Shown: positions 31,787-39,761 of the stretch, piece by piece | Layout of the letters: every line of letters starts with the position of its first letter | How positions within the stretch are numbered: position 1 is the first letter of the stretch | Assembly: GCF_018918025.1 (NCBI RefSeq) | Contig: NZ_JAHLPT010000003.1 | Coordinates: forward strand, 124,001-188,000 | Direction of reading: 5' to 3' | Origin: Oscillibacter sp. MSJ-31 | GTDB taxonomy: Bacteria; Bacillota; Clostridia; Oscillospirales; Oscillospiraceae | Length of the DNA: 64,000 bases | The notes under the pieces: model-generated | Database searches by the model: none | What the model was told of the DNA's origin: nothing | Seen by the model: only the letters and a program-made list of their open reading frames with translations | Translations under genes and position numbers: made by a program

Positions 31787-33700
31787 TCAAGCCTTTACAA
31801 ATTGATCCTTCGTCTCCGCGCACTCGGGACACACCCACTCGGCGGGAAGCTGCTCAAAGAGCGTACCGGGCGCGATCTCGCCGTCCTCGTCGCCCAACTC
31901 CGGCACATACTCGTAGCCGCAGCCGCTGCAGACGTAGCGGTCGCCGATGGGGGCGGGCTTCGGCGGCATGGGCCGCTTCATCTTTACCATGGGCGGCGCG
32001 GGCAGCTTTTCGCCGCTATCCAGCGCAGCAGTGAGCAGGGGCAGGATCTCCTCCACATCGCCCACGATGCCGTAGTCGCAGTTCTTGAAGATAGGCGCGT
32101 TACCGTTCTTATTGATGGCCACGATGGTGGAGGCGTCCTTGATGCCCTTAAGGTGCTGCGACGCGCCGGAGATGCCGCAGGCGATGTACAGATTGCCGGT
32201 AAACTTCTGCCCGGACATACCCACATAGCGGTTCAGCGGCAGATATTTGAGGGTCTCCGCCACAGGGCGGGAAGAACCGATGGCAGCGCCGGCGGCCTTG
32301 GCCAGCGCCTCTACCAGTTTCATGTTCTTTTTCTCCCCGATGCCCTTGCCCGCGGAGACCACCCGTTCCGCCTGCGGGATGGGCGTATCCATGGGGATGC
32401 CCACGGAGAAGTCGTGACCGTCCTTCTTCAGCGCCGCCACAAGGTCGGCCACCTGCTGGGCGGCGTCCCCCTCCCGGAAGATGGTCTTTTTGCGAATGCC
32501 GGTGATGGGCGCGGGTTTCTTGGCCGCCGAACGGCTCTCGCCGCCGGAGCTCTTGCCCAGCCTGCCGATGAGATGGGAGGCGATGACCACCCGCTGGATC
32601 TCGTTAGTGCCCTCGTAGATGGTGGTGATCTTGGCGTCGCGGTAGGCCCGTTCCACCTCCATGCCCTTGAGGAAGCCGCTGCCGCCGTGGATCTGCAAGG
32701 CATCGTTGGTGACCTCCAGCGCGATGTCCGAGGCGTACATCTTCGCCATGGCGGACTCCATGCCGTAAGGCGCGTGCTGCTCCTTCAGCTCCGCCGCGGA
32801 GTAGATGAGGAACCGGGCGCAGCGCAGCTTGGTGGCCATATCCGCCAGCTTGAAGGCGATGCTCTGCTGGGCCGCGATGGGCTTTCCGAACTGAATACGC
32901 TCCTTGGAATAGCTCAGCGCGTGCTCAAACGCGCCCTGGGCGATGCCCAGCGCCTGCGCGGCGATGCCGATGCGTCCGCCGTCCAGCGTGGACATGGCGA
33001 TCTTGAAGCCCTCGCCCTCCTTGCCCAACAGGTTTTCCTTGGGGACCTTCACGTCGTTGAAGATCAGCTCCGCCGTGGAGGAGGAGCGAATACCCATCTT
33101 GTCATAGTGGTCGCCGAACTCAAAGCCCTTCCAGCCCTTCTCCACGATGAAAGCGGAGATGCCCCGGGTGCCGATGTCCGGCGTGGTGACAGCGAAAACC
33201 ACATAGGTGTCCGCCTTAGGGGCGTTGGTAATGAAGATCTTGCCGCCGTTGAGGAGGTAGTAGTCCCCCTTATCCAGCGCCGTGGTCTCCGTGCCGCCGG
33301 CGTCGGATCCGGCGTTGGGCTCCGTGAGGCCGAAGGCGCCGATCTTCTCGCCCTTGGCCAGCGGAACCAGATATTTCTTCTTCTGCTCCTCGGTGCCATA
33401 GGCGAAAATGGGCCATGAGCCAAGGGAGACGTGGGCAGAGAGGATCACGCCCGCGCCGCCGTCCACACGAGCCAGCTCCTCCACCGCGATGGCGTAGCTC
33501 AGGGCGTCCAGACCGGCACCGCCGTACTCCTTGGGGAAGGGAATGCCCATCCAGCCCAGCTTACCCAGCTTCTTGACAGCCTCCTCGGGAAACTCATTGT
33601 TCTGATCCATCATAAACGCGAGGGGCTTGATCTCCTCCTCCGCAAAACTCCGGATCTTCGTGCGCAGCTCTTCGTGCGCCGCCGTGGTTTGAAACAGCAT
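31787..33700 (-). CDS. Acyl-CoA dehydrogenase-ETFalpha-rubredoxin fusion
   Basis: 637-residue three-part protein. Residues 1-382 are a complete acyl-CoA dehydrogenase with the catalytic Glu363 (IYEGTNEIQR) and FAD-contact motifs (FGLTEPNAGSDAG). Residues about 443-562 match the FAD-binding C-terminal domain of ETF alpha (LYIACGISGASQHLKG, AINKNGNAPIF, DYGIVGD). Residues 588-637 are a rubredoxin with ligands C591, C594, C624 and C627. No ETF beta gene is nearby and the ETF alpha N-terminal domain is missing. The layout suggests an internal relay from an acyl-CoA to FAD, to ETF-FAD, to rubredoxin, and then to the flavodiiron protein encoded 22 bases downstream. Confidence 0.93.
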   Translation of the reverse strand: MLFQTTAAHEELRTKIRSFAEEEIKPLAFMMDQNNEFPEEAVKKLGKLGWMGIPFPKEYGGAGLDALSYAIAVEELARVDGGAGVILSAHVSLGSWPIFAYGTEEQKKKYLVPLAKGEKIGAFGLTEPNAGSDAGGTETTALDKGDYYLLNGGKIFITNAPKADTYVVFAVTTPDIGTRGISAFIVEKGWKGFEFGDHYDKMGIRSSSTAELIFNDVKVPKENLLGKEGEGFKIAMSTLDGGRIGIAAQALGIAQGAFEHALSYSKERIQFGKPIAAQQSIAFKLADMATKLRCARFLIYSAAELKEQHAPYGMESAMAKMYASDIALEVTNDALQIHGGSGFLKGMEVERAYRDAKITTIYEGTNEIQRVVIASHLIGRLGKSSGGESRSAAKKPAPITGIRKKTIFREGDAAQQVADLVAALKKDGHDFSVGIPMDTPIPQAERVVSAGKGIGEKKNMKLVEALAKAAGAAIGSSRPVAETLKYLPLNRYVGMSGQKFTGNLYIACGISGASQHLKGIKDASTIVAINKNGNAPIFKNCDYGIVGDVEEILPLLTAALDSGEKLPAPPMVKMKRPMPPKPAPIGDRYVCSGCGYEYVPELGDEDGEIAPGTLFEQLPAEWVCPECAETKDQFVKA

Positions 33701-34154
33701 ACGGGTACCTCCTCTTAAAATTATACAGCTCGCTTGTATCTTGGGGATCGGATCCGCCGGTCAGCAGCCTGCGCAGGCTCACGGCACAGAACGCCTCGTC
33801 CTGCTTTCGCTGCAAGGCCGCCAGCTGACAGTGGATGGCGCACCGCCCATGCTTGTCCTGCCAGCGGCACTCAAATCCCGGCTCCATGCAGGCGCACAGA
33901 ACGCCCCGTTCCCCCATGACCCCCATGAGATCGTAGAGGGAGGTCGCGTCCAGGTCGCAGGACAGCTCGCAGCCGCCGAGAGCGCCGCGGCTCACCCGCA
34001 CCAAATTGCCGGCGGAGAGCTTGCGCAGAATCTGGTAGGCAAACTGAGTAGGGATCAGCTCCGTTTCCGACATCTCGGCCACCGAATGCTTCTCCCCGTC
34101 CAGCAGCACCCGCAAAATGCGCAGCGCGTAGTCCGTCTCTTTGGTGATGATCAT
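33594..34154 (-). CDS. Rrf2-family Cys-rich regulator
   Basis: 186-residue Rrf2 protein (MIITKETDYALRILRVLLDG). The helix-turn-helix is at about 25-60, and a five-Cys cluster CACMEPGFECRWQ ... RCAIHCQ at about 90-115 is a likely Fe-S site for sensing O2, NO or iron. Typical members end near residue 145; here the frame runs on and overlaps the acyl-CoA dehydrogenase start by 107 nt, which suggests loss of the original stop. I chose ATG 34154, 8 nt after AGAGGA. It probably controls the operon it begins. Confidence 0.85.
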   Translation of the reverse strand: MIITKETDYALRILRVLLDGEKHSVAEMSETELIPTQFAYQILRKLSAGNLVRVSRGALGGCELSCDLDATSLYDLMGVMGERGVLCACMEPGFECRWQDKHGRCAIHCQLAALQRKQDEAFCAVSLRRLLTGGSDPQDTSELYNFKRRYPYAVSNHGGARRAAHEDPEFCGGGDQAPRVYDGSEQ

Positions 34155-34188
34155 GTCCCGCATCCTCTTTTCGCTTGCTTGTACTGCC

Positions 34189-34246
34189 ATCATATCAATC
34201 TCGATAAATTTTGTCAAGATAATTTTGAAATGATTATTGCAATAAT
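34189..34246 (-). promoter_or_regulatory. Promoter and palindrome of Rrf2-ACAD-flavodiiron operon
   Basis: On the minus strand TTGACA (34212-34217) and TATGAT (34189-34194) are separated by 17 bp. A perfect 14-bp palindrome ATTATTGCAATAAT (34233-34246) lies 16 bp upstream of the -35, in position for an activator. The -35 to -10 region is also AT-rich with imperfect dyad symmetry and could be the Rrf2 site. Confidence 0.65.
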
Positions 34247-34296
34247 ACAGACCGCCCCGATTTGGGTCAGTTTCGCCTTCCATTCAGCGAAAAGCC

Positions 34297-34477
34297 ATGT
34301 TCCTTCCAATTATAGAAGCCGAAAAAGCTGTGCCGTGGCAGCCCGCCGAAAGCAGAAAAGACTATGACTGAAAACCAGAAAACAGAGAAATCGGTTGGGG
34401 CTCTCAGCGATCACCCACCCAAGGCGGATGTGGCGAGCCCTGACAAGCCTAAGCCATCCAACCGAAACAAGCAATAA
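34297..34477 (+). pseudogene. Mobile-element remnant with TnpW-like start
   Basis: Two short overlapping frames occur. The first (34297-34371) encodes MFLPIIEAEKAVPWQPAESR and ends KDYD. The second (34364-34477) starts MTENQKTEKSVGALSDHPPK, like the N terminus of TnpW-family proteins of Clostridial transposons, and stops after 37 residues before the conserved C-terminal half. The ATGACTGA overlap of the two is typical of compact element genes. Both appear to be leftovers of a former insertion in the island. Confidence 0.45.
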
Positions 34478-34686
34478 AGTGCGTGCTTTTCATTTTATAT
34501 TCGACGAATTAAGTTAATGTGCACTGAATAAGATGAACTGCACGCTGCCACCAGCCTTCAGTACCTCCATCACAACTGCGACGTGGACGTTCAGTGCCGC
34601 CTCCCTGTCCTTTCTTCGTCAGGCCAGGCTTTTTTCGCAATAGTGGCAACGAATTCGTTCTTGCTGTTTTTCGTTTGAAAAGAGCC

Positions 34687-35766
34687 TTATGACCTGGGCA
34701 CTCTCCGGTCGTGGGTGGCGTAGTAGGTCCGCTTATTTTCGTACATGCAATAGTCGGCCTTGTCCAGCAGCGTTTGCATGACGCAGCCTTCATAATCGGC
34801 GGAGATCGCCCAACCGTAGGCGTAGCTGAGAGGAAGCTGATTGCCGTCACGGTTTGCAGCGTCGGCTTCCCTGCGCAGACTGTCCAGTATGCCCTCCACC
34901 TCCTGCCGGTCCGTATGGTAAATGACCGCCATAAATTCGTCGCCGCCGTATCTGCCCACGAAATGCTTTTCCGGGATCACCCGGCGTAAAAGCCGGGCAA
35001 AGCTCAGGATCAGTTGGTCACCTGCCGAATGACCCATCGTATCGTTGACGGTTTTCAGATTGTTCAGGTCAAATATGACGCAGGCCGTAGGCTCCCGGAG
35101 AATTTCCCTGTTGTTGAGAAGCTCCTCGCAGGAGCCTTTGTTGGGCAGGCCGGTATGGATGTCGATGTATGCCTTCTGCTCCAGCAGTTGGTTTTTCCGG
35201 TCCATTTTCAGTGCCATGGCGGTCTGGAGCATGATCAGGATCACCAGGCACAGCATATCCAGTGCCGAGAGGATCTCAATAGTGCGGATCTTCATGGCGA
35301 TCTTTTCTGAATAGTGTTCCGCGGCAGACACCGTTTCGTCCGCCATTTCAAAATAGGTCTCGCTCATGGCAACGATTTGGGTGTTCTCATATCCACGCTG
35401 TCTGGCCGCCGCGACCTCCGCCTTGAGCCGCTCCCAGTAGTCACGCTGGATGTCCAGCCTTTCCTGATAGGCCGCGTCCTTGAGCTCTACCAATTCGTAG
35501 TGCCCATCCCCGGATGTCAGATCGCTTAAAATATCGTCTAAATACGCGATCAACTCATCGTTTCGGGTGCCTGTGATCTCCAGCTTTACCGCCCGCTGCG
35601 TGGCTCCGCGCACCAGCCCGGCATAATTGATGACGCGGGCCGTGCCCTTCAGGTTGCCGATCTCGACCATCATCAGAGTGACAAGGATCACCAAAATCAG
35701 CACAAGGCAGCTTTGCAGGATGCTGATGAGATTTTTGCGATCTATTTTTACATTTCCTTTTATCAT
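34687..35766 (-). CDS. Membrane diguanylate cyclase (GGDEF)
   Basis: 359-residue protein. Two membrane segments (about residues 12-32 and 175-195) flank an extracytoplasmic sensor region of about 140 residues predicted to be helical. The C-terminal GGDEF domain (about 205-355) has the active-site motif GRYGGDEF and so should make c-di-GMP. Start at MIKGNVKIDRKN (35766) with AGGTAG upstream. It is flanked by related short repeats (34508-34530 and 35951-35980) and stands alone, separated by about 200 bases from the next upstream gene. Confidence 0.92.
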   Translation of the reverse strand: MIKGNVKIDRKNLISILQSCLVLILVILVTLMMVEIGNLKGTARVINYAGLVRGATQRAVKLEITGTRNDELIAYLDDILSDLTSGDGHYELVELKDAAYQERLDIQRDYWERLKAEVAAARQRGYENTQIVAMSETYFEMADETVSAAEHYSEKIAMKIRTIEILSALDMLCLVILIMLQTAMALKMDRKNQLLEQKAYIDIHTGLPNKGSCEELLNNREILREPTACVIFDLNNLKTVNDTMGHSAGDQLILSFARLLRRVIPEKHFVGRYGGDEFMAVIYHTDRQEVEGILDSLRREADAANRDGNQLPLSYAYGWAISADYEGCVMQTLLDKADYCMYENKRTYYATHDRRVPRS

Positions 35767-35963
35767 AACTACCTCGATCACGGAACGACCATGATATTCT
35801 TTATTGCGAATCAGTCTTGATGAATACTTTACTCAGTAACGCACATCATGTCAATAACAATGGAAATTTTTCTACTGTCTCCCCAGAATAATCGGCATGA
35901 TAAAATAATCTATATTTTCCCCCTGCTGCGGGGCTGGTTTTTTGAGCCTTGATTCAGTGCATA

Positions 35964-36635
35964 TTAAGTTAGGATGTGCAGTAGATGCTCCATTTTACCA
36001 TCCCACTCTCTGCTGGAATCGGCGCACTCTTTCAGTTCAGTTTCGATTTCAGTATTTATCGGCAGGTTTTTCTTATAGCGGATGGTATGCTCAAGGCTTG
36101 CCCAGAAGTCCATGGCGATTGTACGGAGTTGTATCTCCACCGGCACATGGATCTCTTTTTTCGCAAAGAATACCGGCAACCGGATCGTCAGGTGCAGACT
36201 GCGATAGCCATTTGGCTTAGGGTGTGAAATATAATCTTTCTCTGTGATGATTTCAATGTCAGACTGGTCTTTTAAGCACTTTGCCAAAAAGAACACATCC
36301 TCCTCGAAAGAGCAGATCACACGCACACCGGCAACATCCATGATATTTGCCTGCATGGTCGGAAAATCCAGAGGAAGTCCGCGCTTCTGCATCTTATTCA
36401 TAATGCTGGACGGCGACTTCAAGCGGCTTTTCATACTTTCTATCGGATTGCGGTCATGCTGCAATGAAAATTCTTCGTTCAGAATTTCCAACCTGCTTTC
36501 AAGTGCTTTCAGTGCGCAGCGGTATTGCAGCATGACTTCCTGATACCTGCGATTTTCGCTTAAAAGGCGCTGGCATTGTAGATCATCCAAGCCTTTATCT
36601 GCCGCAACCGTCAAACCGAATAGATTTTCACTCAT
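35964..36635 (-). CDS. Small alarmone synthetase (RelQ/SAS-type)
   Basis: 223-residue single-domain (p)ppGpp synthetase. The RelA/SpoT synthetase core has GVRVICSFEEDVFFLAKCL and YISHPKPNGYRSLHLTIR, and EIQLRTIAMDFWASLEH is the catalytic strand and helix; no hydrolase or regulatory domain is present. The ATG overlaps the stop of the CoA-disulfide reductase gene (ATGA), so alarmone synthesis is tied to expression of a redox operon. This coupling is not a standard arrangement. Confidence 0.93.
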   Translation of the reverse strand: MSENLFGLTVAADKGLDDLQCQRLLSENRRYQEVMLQYRCALKALESRLEILNEEFSLQHDRNPIESMKSRLKSPSSIMNKMQKRGLPLDFPTMQANIMDVAGVRVICSFEEDVFFLAKCLKDQSDIEIITEKDYISHPKPNGYRSLHLTIRLPVFFAKKEIHVPVEIQLRTIAMDFWASLEHTIRYKKNLPINTEIETELKECADSSREWDGKMEHLLHILT

Positions 36636-38326
36636 AGCTTCTCCATTCCGCAGGGATAGGCGCTCCGCGCTGTCTGCTGCTCTTTTGTTACGACCCGATA
36701 AAAGCTGTATCCGCCGGAGAGATGGGCACAGGTAAAACCATACTGCGTCAAAAGCCGGCAGGCCAGATAACTGCGAAGCCCTGTCTGGCAATTCACATAA
36801 ACAGGCTTACTCCGGTCTAACTCGTCCAAATGCTCCCGAAGATCGTCCAAGGGAACGTTCCGAAAGCCGTCCAGATGGCCCCGCTGATACTCCCACTCCG
36901 TGCGGACATCCAGCAGCGCCGCGCTGCCATCGCGGGGCAGGTCGTCCACCTCATCCCAATGGAACTGCCGCACTTTCCCGCTCTCCAAATCCTCGATCAT
37001 AAAACCGGCCATATTGACCGGATCCTTGGCAGAGGAATAGGGCGGCGCGTAGGCGAGGTCCAGCTCCGTCAGCTCCAGCGCCGTCATACCGGCGCGGATG
37101 GCGGTGGCCAGCACGTCGATACGCTTGTCTGCACCCTCGCGGCCCACGATCTGCGCTCCCAGCAGCCGCAAAGTTTCCTTTTCGTACAGCACCTTCATTG
37201 CCATAGACTGTGCGCCGGGATAATAGGTGGCGTGGGATGCTGGGAACAATACGACTTTGTCGTAAGTGATCCCTGCTGCCTGCGCTGCCTTTTCATTGAT
37301 TCCCGTGGAGGCTGCTGTCAAGCCAAACAGCTTCAGAACAGACGAGCCCTGAGAGCCGTGAAAGCGGCTGTTTCCGCCGCAGATATTGTCAGCGGCAATT
37401 CGTCCCTGCTTGTTGGCAGGCCCCGCCAGCGAGATCAATGCTTTTTGGCCGGTCACGAAATGGGTGACCTCTACGGCATCGCCCACAGCGTAGATATCCG
37501 GCACGGAGGTTTCCATCCGCTCGTTGACAGCGATGCTGCCACGAATACCAAGTCTGAGTCCGGATTCTTTTGCTAAATGTGTATCCGGGGTAACACCGAT
37601 GGCCAGCAGTACCATATCCGAATGCAGTGGCTCACTATCCTCCAGCAGCGTCAGCACGGAATCTCCGTCCTGTCGGAATCCGGTGACGGTTTCACCCAAC
37701 CGCAGAGCCACGCCGTGTCTGCGCATTTCCGCATGGACAAAGCTCGCCATATCCGCATCCAGCGGCGCTAAAAGCTGCTTGGGACGCTGGACGATGGTGA
37801 CGGAAACTCCCATCTCCACAAGGTTTTCCGCCATTTCCAGACCGATAAAACCGCCGCCAGCCAAAACAGCGCTTTTCGGCTTCTGATTCTCTACAAAGCG
37901 CCTGATGCGGATGGTGTCCTCCACGGTGCGCAGCGTGAAAACACGCTCACTGCTGACGCCGGAAAGCGCAGGGACCGTCGGCTTTGCGCCGGGTGCGAGG
38001 AGCAGTTTGTCATAGGTTTCCGTGTAGACCTTTCCACTATCCAATGCGTGAACGGTGACGGTTTTCTCTGTGGGATTGATCGCAGTTACTTCCTGCCGTA
38101 CCCGCACATCAATGCGAAAACGATCCCAGAAGCTCTCCGGAGTTTGCAGCGTCAATTCTTCCTGCTCCTTGATCACACCGCCCACATAATACGGCAGGCC
38201 GCAGTTGGCATAGGACACATAGCCGCTGCGCTCGATCATGACGATCTGCGCGTGTTCATCCAGACGGCGGATGCGGGCGGCGGCAGAAGCACCGCCCGCC
38301 ACACCGCCTACGATCACAACTTTCAT
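36632..38326 (-). CDS. CoA-disulfide reductase with rhodanese domain
   Basis: 564-residue flavoprotein of the CoADR/NADH oxidase group. FAD motif GGVAGGASAAARIRR (7-21), the single redox Cys42 (YANCGLPYYVG), a second nucleotide site GGGFIGLEMAENL (about 158-170), dimerisation domain (about 330-445) and a C-terminal rhodanese domain (about 460-550) with Cys513 (VNCQTGLRS). The fusion reduces CoA disulfide or persulfides with NAD(P)H. It overlaps the thioredoxin gene upstream (4 nt) and the alarmone synthetase downstream (4 nt). Confidence 0.94.
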   Translation of the reverse strand: MKVVIVGGVAGGASAAARIRRLDEHAQIVMIERSGYVSYANCGLPYYVGGVIKEQEELTLQTPESFWDRFRIDVRVRQEVTAINPTEKTVTVHALDSGKVYTETYDKLLLAPGAKPTVPALSGVSSERVFTLRTVEDTIRIRRFVENQKPKSAVLAGGGFIGLEMAENLVEMGVSVTIVQRPKQLLAPLDADMASFVHAEMRRHGVALRLGETVTGFRQDGDSVLTLLEDSEPLHSDMVLLAIGVTPDTHLAKESGLRLGIRGSIAVNERMETSVPDIYAVGDAVEVTHFVTGQKALISLAGPANKQGRIAADNICGGNSRFHGSQGSSVLKLFGLTAASTGINEKAAQAAGITYDKVVLFPASHATYYPGAQSMAMKVLYEKETLRLLGAQIVGREGADKRIDVLATAIRAGMTALELTELDLAYAPPYSSAKDPVNMAGFMIEDLESGKVRQFHWDEVDDLPRDGSAALLDVRTEWEYQRGHLDGFRNVPLDDLREHLDELDRSKPVYVNCQTGLRSYLACRLLTQYGFTCAHLSGGYSFYRVVTKEQQTARSAYPCGMEKL

Positions 38327-38643
38327 CTTGCACCCTCCACCATGGCGGCGATCTCCGACTTAGGCCGATAGCCCACCGATTTGGCAACGGCCTTTCCATC
38401 CTTGAATACAACCAGCATCGGGATGCTGGACACCTGAAAACGCATCGCCAGCTCCATCTGCTCGTCCACATTGACCTTGCCCACCTTGAGGGCACCGCTT
38501 TTTTCTTCGGCAAGCTCATGCAGTATAGGAGAGAGCATTTTGCACGGTCCGCACCAGTCCGCGTAGAAATCCAGCAGGACGGGCTTGTCGGAACGCAGTA
38601 CCTCGTTTTCAAAATTCGCAGCAGTGATTTTCAGTTCAGCCAT
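38323..38643 (-). CDS. trxA: Thioredoxin, canonical WCGPC
   Basis: 106-residue thioredoxin with active site YADWCGPCKML and cis-Pro loop VSSIPMLVVF. AAAGGAG precedes the ATG. It sits in the operon of the FTR-like protein and ferredoxin, and overlaps the CoA-disulfide reductase start by 4 nt. It is the most likely protein substrate of the FTR-like reductase encoded upstream. Confidence 0.94.
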   Translation of the reverse strand: MAELKITAANFENEVLRSDKPVLLDFYADWCGPCKMLSPILHELAEEKSGALKVGKVNVDEQMELAMRFQVSSIPMLVVFKDGKAVAKSVGYRPKSEIAAMVEGAR

Positions 38644-38671
38644 GAGAAAGGCTCCTTTCTGTTATCTTTGT

Positions 38672-39247
38672 TTATTCTTTGTTTTTCAGCTTGCAAATAC
38701 CCTGTGTCATGGTTCCCATAGGGCAAAAGGCACACCATGTCCGGGGCTTGTAGAGCACCATAACGATCAGACCCAGCAGCAGAGAAGTCAGCATGAGGCT
38801 ATAAAAGCCAAAGCTGAACTGCGCCACCCAATCGGCGACTGTACCGGCTGTATAAGTCCAGCCCCAAGGCACACGGAATGTCCAGAACAGCTTAATGGCC
38901 TCCCGTAGGGACGCAGCACCAGCAACGACCAGATAGGTCTGGAACACCATGTTGCCGAACATCGTCAGGAAAAAGAGCAAAAAGCCATAACGGAACCACT
39001 TGGAGGACATCCAGCGGGGCGTGGGCTTACAGCGGGAGCATTTAAGGTCAGTCCCCAGCTTGCTGAACAGCTGTCCCCGTCCGCAGAGGTGGTTGCAAAA
39101 GAATTTGTTCCCGCCAAAGATGGCTAAGAACAGCGGCAAGAGAAAATCGATCATGCCCAGCCACGCGAACAGGATATTGAAAAAGCCCAGTGCAAAATAG
39201 ATGATGGCATATACCCACAGGTAATCGTACCAATGCTTCGCTTTCAT
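38672..39247 (-). CDS. 4Fe-4S membrane protein (NapH/CcoG-like)
   Basis: 191-residue polytopic protein with about four membrane segments and two cytoplasmic Cys clusters: CNHLCGRGQ ... CSRC (about 52-72) and WCAFCPMGT (about 172-180), a pattern of polyferredoxin-like membrane proteins. It may pass electrons between a membrane donor and the ferredoxin encoded upstream, with which it overlaps by 4 nt (ATGA). The electron donor is not evident. Confidence 0.87.
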   Translation of the reverse strand: MKAKHWYDYLWVYAIIYFALGFFNILFAWLGMIDFLLPLFLAIFGGNKFFCNHLCGRGQLFSKLGTDLKCSRCKPTPRWMSSKWFRYGFLLFFLTMFGNMVFQTYLVVAGAASLREAIKLFWTFRVPWGWTYTAGTVADWVAQFSFGFYSLMLTSLLLGLIVMVLYKPRTWCAFCPMGTMTQGICKLKNKE

Positions 39248-39447
39248 GCGTCAGCCCTCACTTTCACCTCAATGCAGCCGACGGGGCAGAGCTTTGCGCA
39301 CTTGCCGCAGCCTACGCAGCGTTCCGCCTCCACGGCGGCGTAGCAGCCACGGCGCACCTTGACGGCCCCCAGTGGACAGGTATTTTCACACACACCGCAG
39401 GCGACGCACCGCGTCTTATCTATGGCGGCCAGTTTCTTTGACAGCAT
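39244..39447 (-). CDS. Ferredoxin with two 4Fe-4S clusters
   Basis: 67-residue bacterial-type ferredoxin with two CxxCxxCxxxCP motifs: CVACGVCENTCP (14-25) and CVGCGKCAKLCP (44-55). It is a low-potential electron carrier. It lies between the FTR-like gene (12 bases) and the Fe-S membrane protein (4-nt overlap), so it is the natural electron donor to the FTR-like protein. Confidence 0.93.
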   Translation of the reverse strand: MLSKKLAAIDKTRCVACGVCENTCPLGAVKVRRGCYAAVEAERCVGCGKCAKLCPVGCIEVKVRADA

Positions 39448-39459
39448 AGCGTTCCTCCC

Positions 39460-39663
39460 TTAATCCTGCAAGGATTTGTAATAGAGCATACAGTGGCAGA
39501 ATCCCTCGAAGAGCGGATCTGCAATTTGATCCTTAAACTCCTGGCACATACATTTGGTCGCCTCTGTGCGCTCCCTGCGGCAGGGACAGTATCCGCCGGT
39601 GCGCTTGAGTCCTTCCCGGATGGTATTGACAATCTCTTGATCGGGATTGAGCTTGATTTTCAT
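39460..39663 (-). CDS. Ferredoxin-thioredoxin reductase catalytic-domain protein
   Basis: 67-residue protein with three CxC motifs: C26-P-C28, C38-M-C40 and C56-H-C58 (YCPCRRERTEATKCMCQEF ... GFCHCML). These are the ligands and redox pair of the catalytic subunit of ferredoxin:thioredoxin reductase, which uses a 4Fe-4S cluster next to a disulfide. Plant-type enzymes have 16 and 8 residues between the motifs; here there are 9 and 15, with the same total of 27. No variable subunit is encoded. It is the first gene of the operon, below a Crp/Fnr-type promoter. Start ATG 39663. Confidence 0.85.
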   Translation of the reverse strand: MKIKLNPDQEIVNTIREGLKRTGGYCPCRRERTEATKCMCQEFKDQIADPLFEGFCHCMLYYKSLQD

Positions 39664-39693
39664 GTTCGCCACCTCTTTCTTGATTGTGGCTTT

Positions 39694-39735
39694 ATCATAC
39701 CGCAGGACAAAGCATTTTTCTGTGACGAGGTCACG
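39694..39735 (-). promoter_or_regulatory. Crp/Fnr-type operator and promoter of FTR operon
   Basis: TGTGACGAGGTCACG (39721-39735) has inverted GTGAC half-sites around a 3-nt centre. On the minus strand TATGAT lies at 39694-39699, so the centre is about 41 bp before the predicted start near 39687. This repeats the geometry at 22909-22950. The Crp/Fnr regulator encoded at 41373-42029 is the natural candidate. Confidence 0.65.
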
Positions 39736-39761
39736 TTACGGCAAATTTTTATATAAGCGAG

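Noticed and set aside
29746-33418. Long plus-strand open frames opposite nrdA, the flavodiiron gene and the acyl-CoA dehydrogenase fusion
   Set aside because: All are antisense shadows of strongly supported genes; no protein-like composition or start signals were seen.
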